DNA from: Myxococcus sp.
GTDB lineage: Bacteria; Myxococcota; Myxococcia; Myxococcales; Myxococcaceae
DNA: 64,000 nt
Reading direction: 5' to 3'
Assembly: GCA_014879945.1 (NCBI GenBank)
Contig: JACSRE010000242.1
Location: 160,316 to 224,315 of the forward strand
The notes under the pieces were generated by a model. That model was not told the DNA's origin and made no database searches. It saw only the letters and a list, made by a program, of their open reading frames with translations. Within the stretch, counting starts at the first letter, position 1; every line of letters starts with the position of its first letter. Shown here piece after piece: positions 62,159 through 64,000 of the stretch. The position numbers were made by a program, and so were the translations under genes.

Positions 62159-63091
62159 GTGCCCCCGCCCTCGAAAGTCGCACTGTTATTCGTCGACGGA
62201 ATCGGCGTGGGCCCGCGCGACCCGTCCACCAACCCGCTCGCCGACCAGGCCTTCCTGGTCTCGCAGTTCGCCGACGGCACCGGCACCACGCTGCCGCGGG
62301 AGGGCGTGCGCCTCGACGTCGACACCACCTTCGGCGTCGCGGGCCGGCCCCAGTCGGCGTCGAACCAGACCGCCATCTTCACCGGCCTCGCGGCGCCCAG
62401 GCTCCTCGGCGCGCACGTGCTGGGCTACCCCACCCGCCCCTTGATGAAGCTGCTGTCCGAGTCCTCCATCGTGAAGACGCTGCGCGCCTCGGGGCGATCC
62501 GTCACCTTCGCGAACGCGTACCCGGTCGGCTACCTCGACGCCCTGGCCCTCAAGCGCCGGCCCGGGACGCTGGGCGACTTCGTGATGCCGGCGAAGCTCA
62601 AGCGGCGCCTCAAGCCCTCGGCCAGCACCCTCGCCTTCGCGGCCGCCGACGTGGCCCTGCGCACCCTCGACGACGCCGCCGCGGGCGAAGGGCTGACCCA
62701 CGACATCGACGGCTCCACGGCCTCGCGGCGCCGCTTCCCCCTGCCGCGCCGCACTCCCGAAGAGGCCGCCGCGGTGTTCTGGGGCCTCGCCGAAGACTTC
62801 ACCCTCTTCGAGCACTACCTCGCCGACGAGGCCGGGCACGCCCAGGACCGGCAGGCCGCGCTCGAGGCGCTGCGCACCTTCGATCGTTTCGCGCGCGAGA
62901 TCGTCAGGCTGATGCCCGATGATGCGCAGGTGTTGATCTGCAGCGACCACGGCAACGTCGAAGATCTGTCGACCCGCAGCCACACCTTGAACCCGGTGGC
63001 CGTCCTCTCGTTCGGGGGGCTGAGACCCGCCGCGTTGCACTCGGTGGCCGACGTGGGCGCGCAGATCGTCCGCTGGCTGGGGCCCGCGTGA
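62159..63091 (+). CDS. Alkaline-phosphatase-superfamily metalloenzyme (phosphomutase-like)
   Basis: A 310-residue protein. Metal and nucleophile motifs of the phosphomutase/phosphatase superfamily: ALLFVDGIGVG, SASNQTAIFTG, DEAGHAQD and CSDHGNVED. It is shorter than true cofactor-independent phosphoglycerate mutase. The GTG start was chosen over a TTG five codons upstream that sits in the -10. Coupled to the next lipoprotein by four bases. The substrate is unknown. Confidence 0.85.
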   Translation: MPPPSKVALLFVDGIGVGPRDPSTNPLADQAFLVSQFADGTGTTLPREGVRLDVDTTFGVAGRPQSASNQTAIFTGLAAPRLLGAHVLGYPTRPLMKLLSESSIVKTLRASGRSVTFANAYPVGYLDALALKRRPGTLGDFVMPAKLKRRLKPSASTLAFAAADVALRTLDDAAAGEGLTHDIDGSTASRRRFPLPRRTPEEAAAVFWGLAEDFTLFEHYLADEAGHAQDRQAALEALRTFDRFAREIVRLMPDDAQVLICSDHGNVEDLSTRSHTLNPVAVLSFGGLRPAALHSVADVGAQIVRWLGPA

Positions 63092-63930
63092 GGTGGCTGC
63101 TCGTCTTCGTGGCCTGGAGCGCCGTGGGGTGCGTCGCGCCGCTGGCGTCGCTCACCCGGGTGACGCCGCTGGAGGCCGCCTCGGCGCGCTTCACCCTGAT
63201 GACCGAGCCGGGCGCCACCGAGGACGAGGCCCGGGTACGCGCCGCGTTGACCCGCGCCGTACCGAAGCTCGAGCGCTGGGGCAGCCTCGCGGCGCCGGTC
63301 ACGGTTCGCATCGCGCCATCGCACAAGGCGCTCGAGCGGGCGGTGCGGCGCAACGGCTATGACTGGCTCCGCGCCTGGGCCCGCTACGACGAGCTGATCA
63401 TCCAGTCTCCGGGGAGCTGGGCCGGCACCGATCGCGACGTCGATGAGCTGGTGCTGCACGAGCTGTCTCACTGTCTGATGTTCCAGCGCAGCGGCACCGC
63501 GAGAGACTGGGAGTCCAAGCGCATTCCCCTGTGGTTCCGTGAGGGCCTGGCGACGGTCACCGCCGACCAGGGCCTGCGGTTCCCCTCGCTCGAGGATCTC
63601 GCCGACTGGGTGGCGCGCAACCCCGGGCTCGACGTGTTCGGTGACGCCGAGCAGCTCTCGAGAGAGGCCTACGGCCAGATCTACGGGGTGGCGTTCCACG
63701 CGATGCGGTTTTTGCTCCGGCGGGTGGGCGACAAGGGGGTGATCGACACCATGGACGCGATGCGCGCGGGCGACGACTTCGGCGCCGCGTTCACGCGCGC
63801 CGCCGGCACCACCCCCGCCCGCTTCGAGGCCGACTTCCTCAACTACCTGCGCTTCCGCGGGTTCCGCGGGTTTGGCCTCAAGGCGCGGCCGCGCTTCTTC
63901 CAGGCGCCGGAGGCCCTCCCGGCTCCCTGA
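63088..63930 (+). CDS. Peptidase MA-like zinc metalloprotease lipoprotein
   Basis: A 280-residue protein with a lipobox (SAVGC, Cys15). The gluzincin motif HELSH (124-128) with a third ligand Glu152 in WFREG identifies a peptidase MA-type fold. The GTG start overlaps the upstream stop (GTGA). Nothing recognisable lies in the last 70 bases of the window after it. Confidence 0.87.
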   Translation: MRWLLVFVAWSAVGCVAPLASLTRVTPLEAASARFTLMTEPGATEDEARVRAALTRAVPKLERWGSLAAPVTVRIAPSHKALERAVRRNGYDWLRAWARYDELIIQSPGSWAGTDRDVDELVLHELSHCLMFQRSGTARDWESKRIPLWFREGLATVTADQGLRFPSLEDLADWVARNPGLDVFGDAEQLSREAYGQIYGVAFHAMRFLLRRVGDKGVIDTMDAMRAGDDFGAAFTRAAGTTPARFEADFLNYLRFRGFRGFGLKARPRFFQAPEALPAP

Positions 63931-64000
63931 GGGGCGCTAGAGCGCCGATCAGGTTTCCGCCCGAGGAAAGTCGATCGCTTACGGGTGCGGTCGACGCCGC

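Noticed and set aside
63931..64000. GCGCTAGAGCGC-like palindrome after the last gene
   Set aside because: Too short and without a T-run; cut off by the window edge, so no call is made.

Overview
The window is a gene-dense, GC-rich (about 70 % by eye) chromosomal segment from a member of the Myxococcota, most likely Myxococcia. The evidence is a FrzS orthologue (pseudo-receiver plus long coiled coil), an MglA-like small GTPase with an extra C-terminal domain, a DUF4388 protein, three Hanks-type Ser/Thr kinase genes (one a pseudokinase), a sigma-54 activator with an FHA domain, and strong G/C third-position bias. There are 58 protein genes (one truncated at the left edge) and two possible reading frames that are less certain. 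There are two tRNA genes (Met-CAT, Arg-CCG). I saw no insertion sequence, CRISPR array, prophage or origin. No stretch above 300 bases lacks a gene; the longest gap (39407-39654) holds a terminator and a second hairpin.

Layout. 1-1036: end of a Fis-type regulator, a 78-residue possible beta-grasp (ubiquitin-like) protein, and a minimal ThiF/E1-like adenylation protein. 1037-6289 (-): an FHA/sigma-54 activator followed by a kinase-AAA-TPR protein. 6335-11866: membrane proteins, a PHP phosphatase, Trm112-like and TatD proteins, a rhomboid protease with TPRs, and TcdA. 11867-14629 (-): a secreted operon of haem-motif protein, lipoprotein and DUF1501-like protein. 14666-21108 (-): LigD, an HtrA protease, GrpE, FolC and AccD. 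21175-25887: aminopeptidase P, then a coupled + strand operon of quinone oxidoreductase, agmatinase family and CLC-F type fluoride antiporter. 25892-31341: secreted proteins, a second HtrA, a PEGA pseudokinase and a MshEN-domain protein. 31367-35258: a small VOC/RHH operon, tRNA-Met, a CoA-binding protein, a YiiX-like peptidase and a SirB1-like protein. 35267-41113: a receptor Ser/Thr kinase, tRNA-Arg, alanine dehydrogenase, and an ECF sigma/anti-sigma pair. 41193-49230: FrzS, then minus-strand BirA-CoaX-unknown, two lipoproteins and a HARE-HTH/Mrr-like protein. 49312-53019: a beta-propeller protein, an anchored unknown and uridine kinase. 53032-56809 (-): a cyclic-nucleotide module of class III cyclase, CRP-like protein and class II phosphodiesterase. 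56873-63930: PurM-PurN-FAD oxidoreductase-MglA-like GTPase, then a DUF4388 protein divergent from a phosphatase-superfamily enzyme and a metalloprotease lipoprotein.

Genes commonly overlap by four bases (ATGA/GTGA), so much of the window is translationally coupled operons. At many operon heads a sigma-70-like -10 element lies only 6-9 bases before the start codon with no ribosome binding site between, which predicts leaderless mRNAs. Two divergent pairs (8398/8422 and 62135/62159) have exactly 23 bases between start codons, with opposing -10 elements overlapping or abutting in the middle. The strongest lead for an undescribed system is the possible Ubl/E1 pair at 158-1036. Other leads are the HARE-HTH/Mrr-like protein and the FHA activator with a degenerate GGDEF-like domain next to a kinase.
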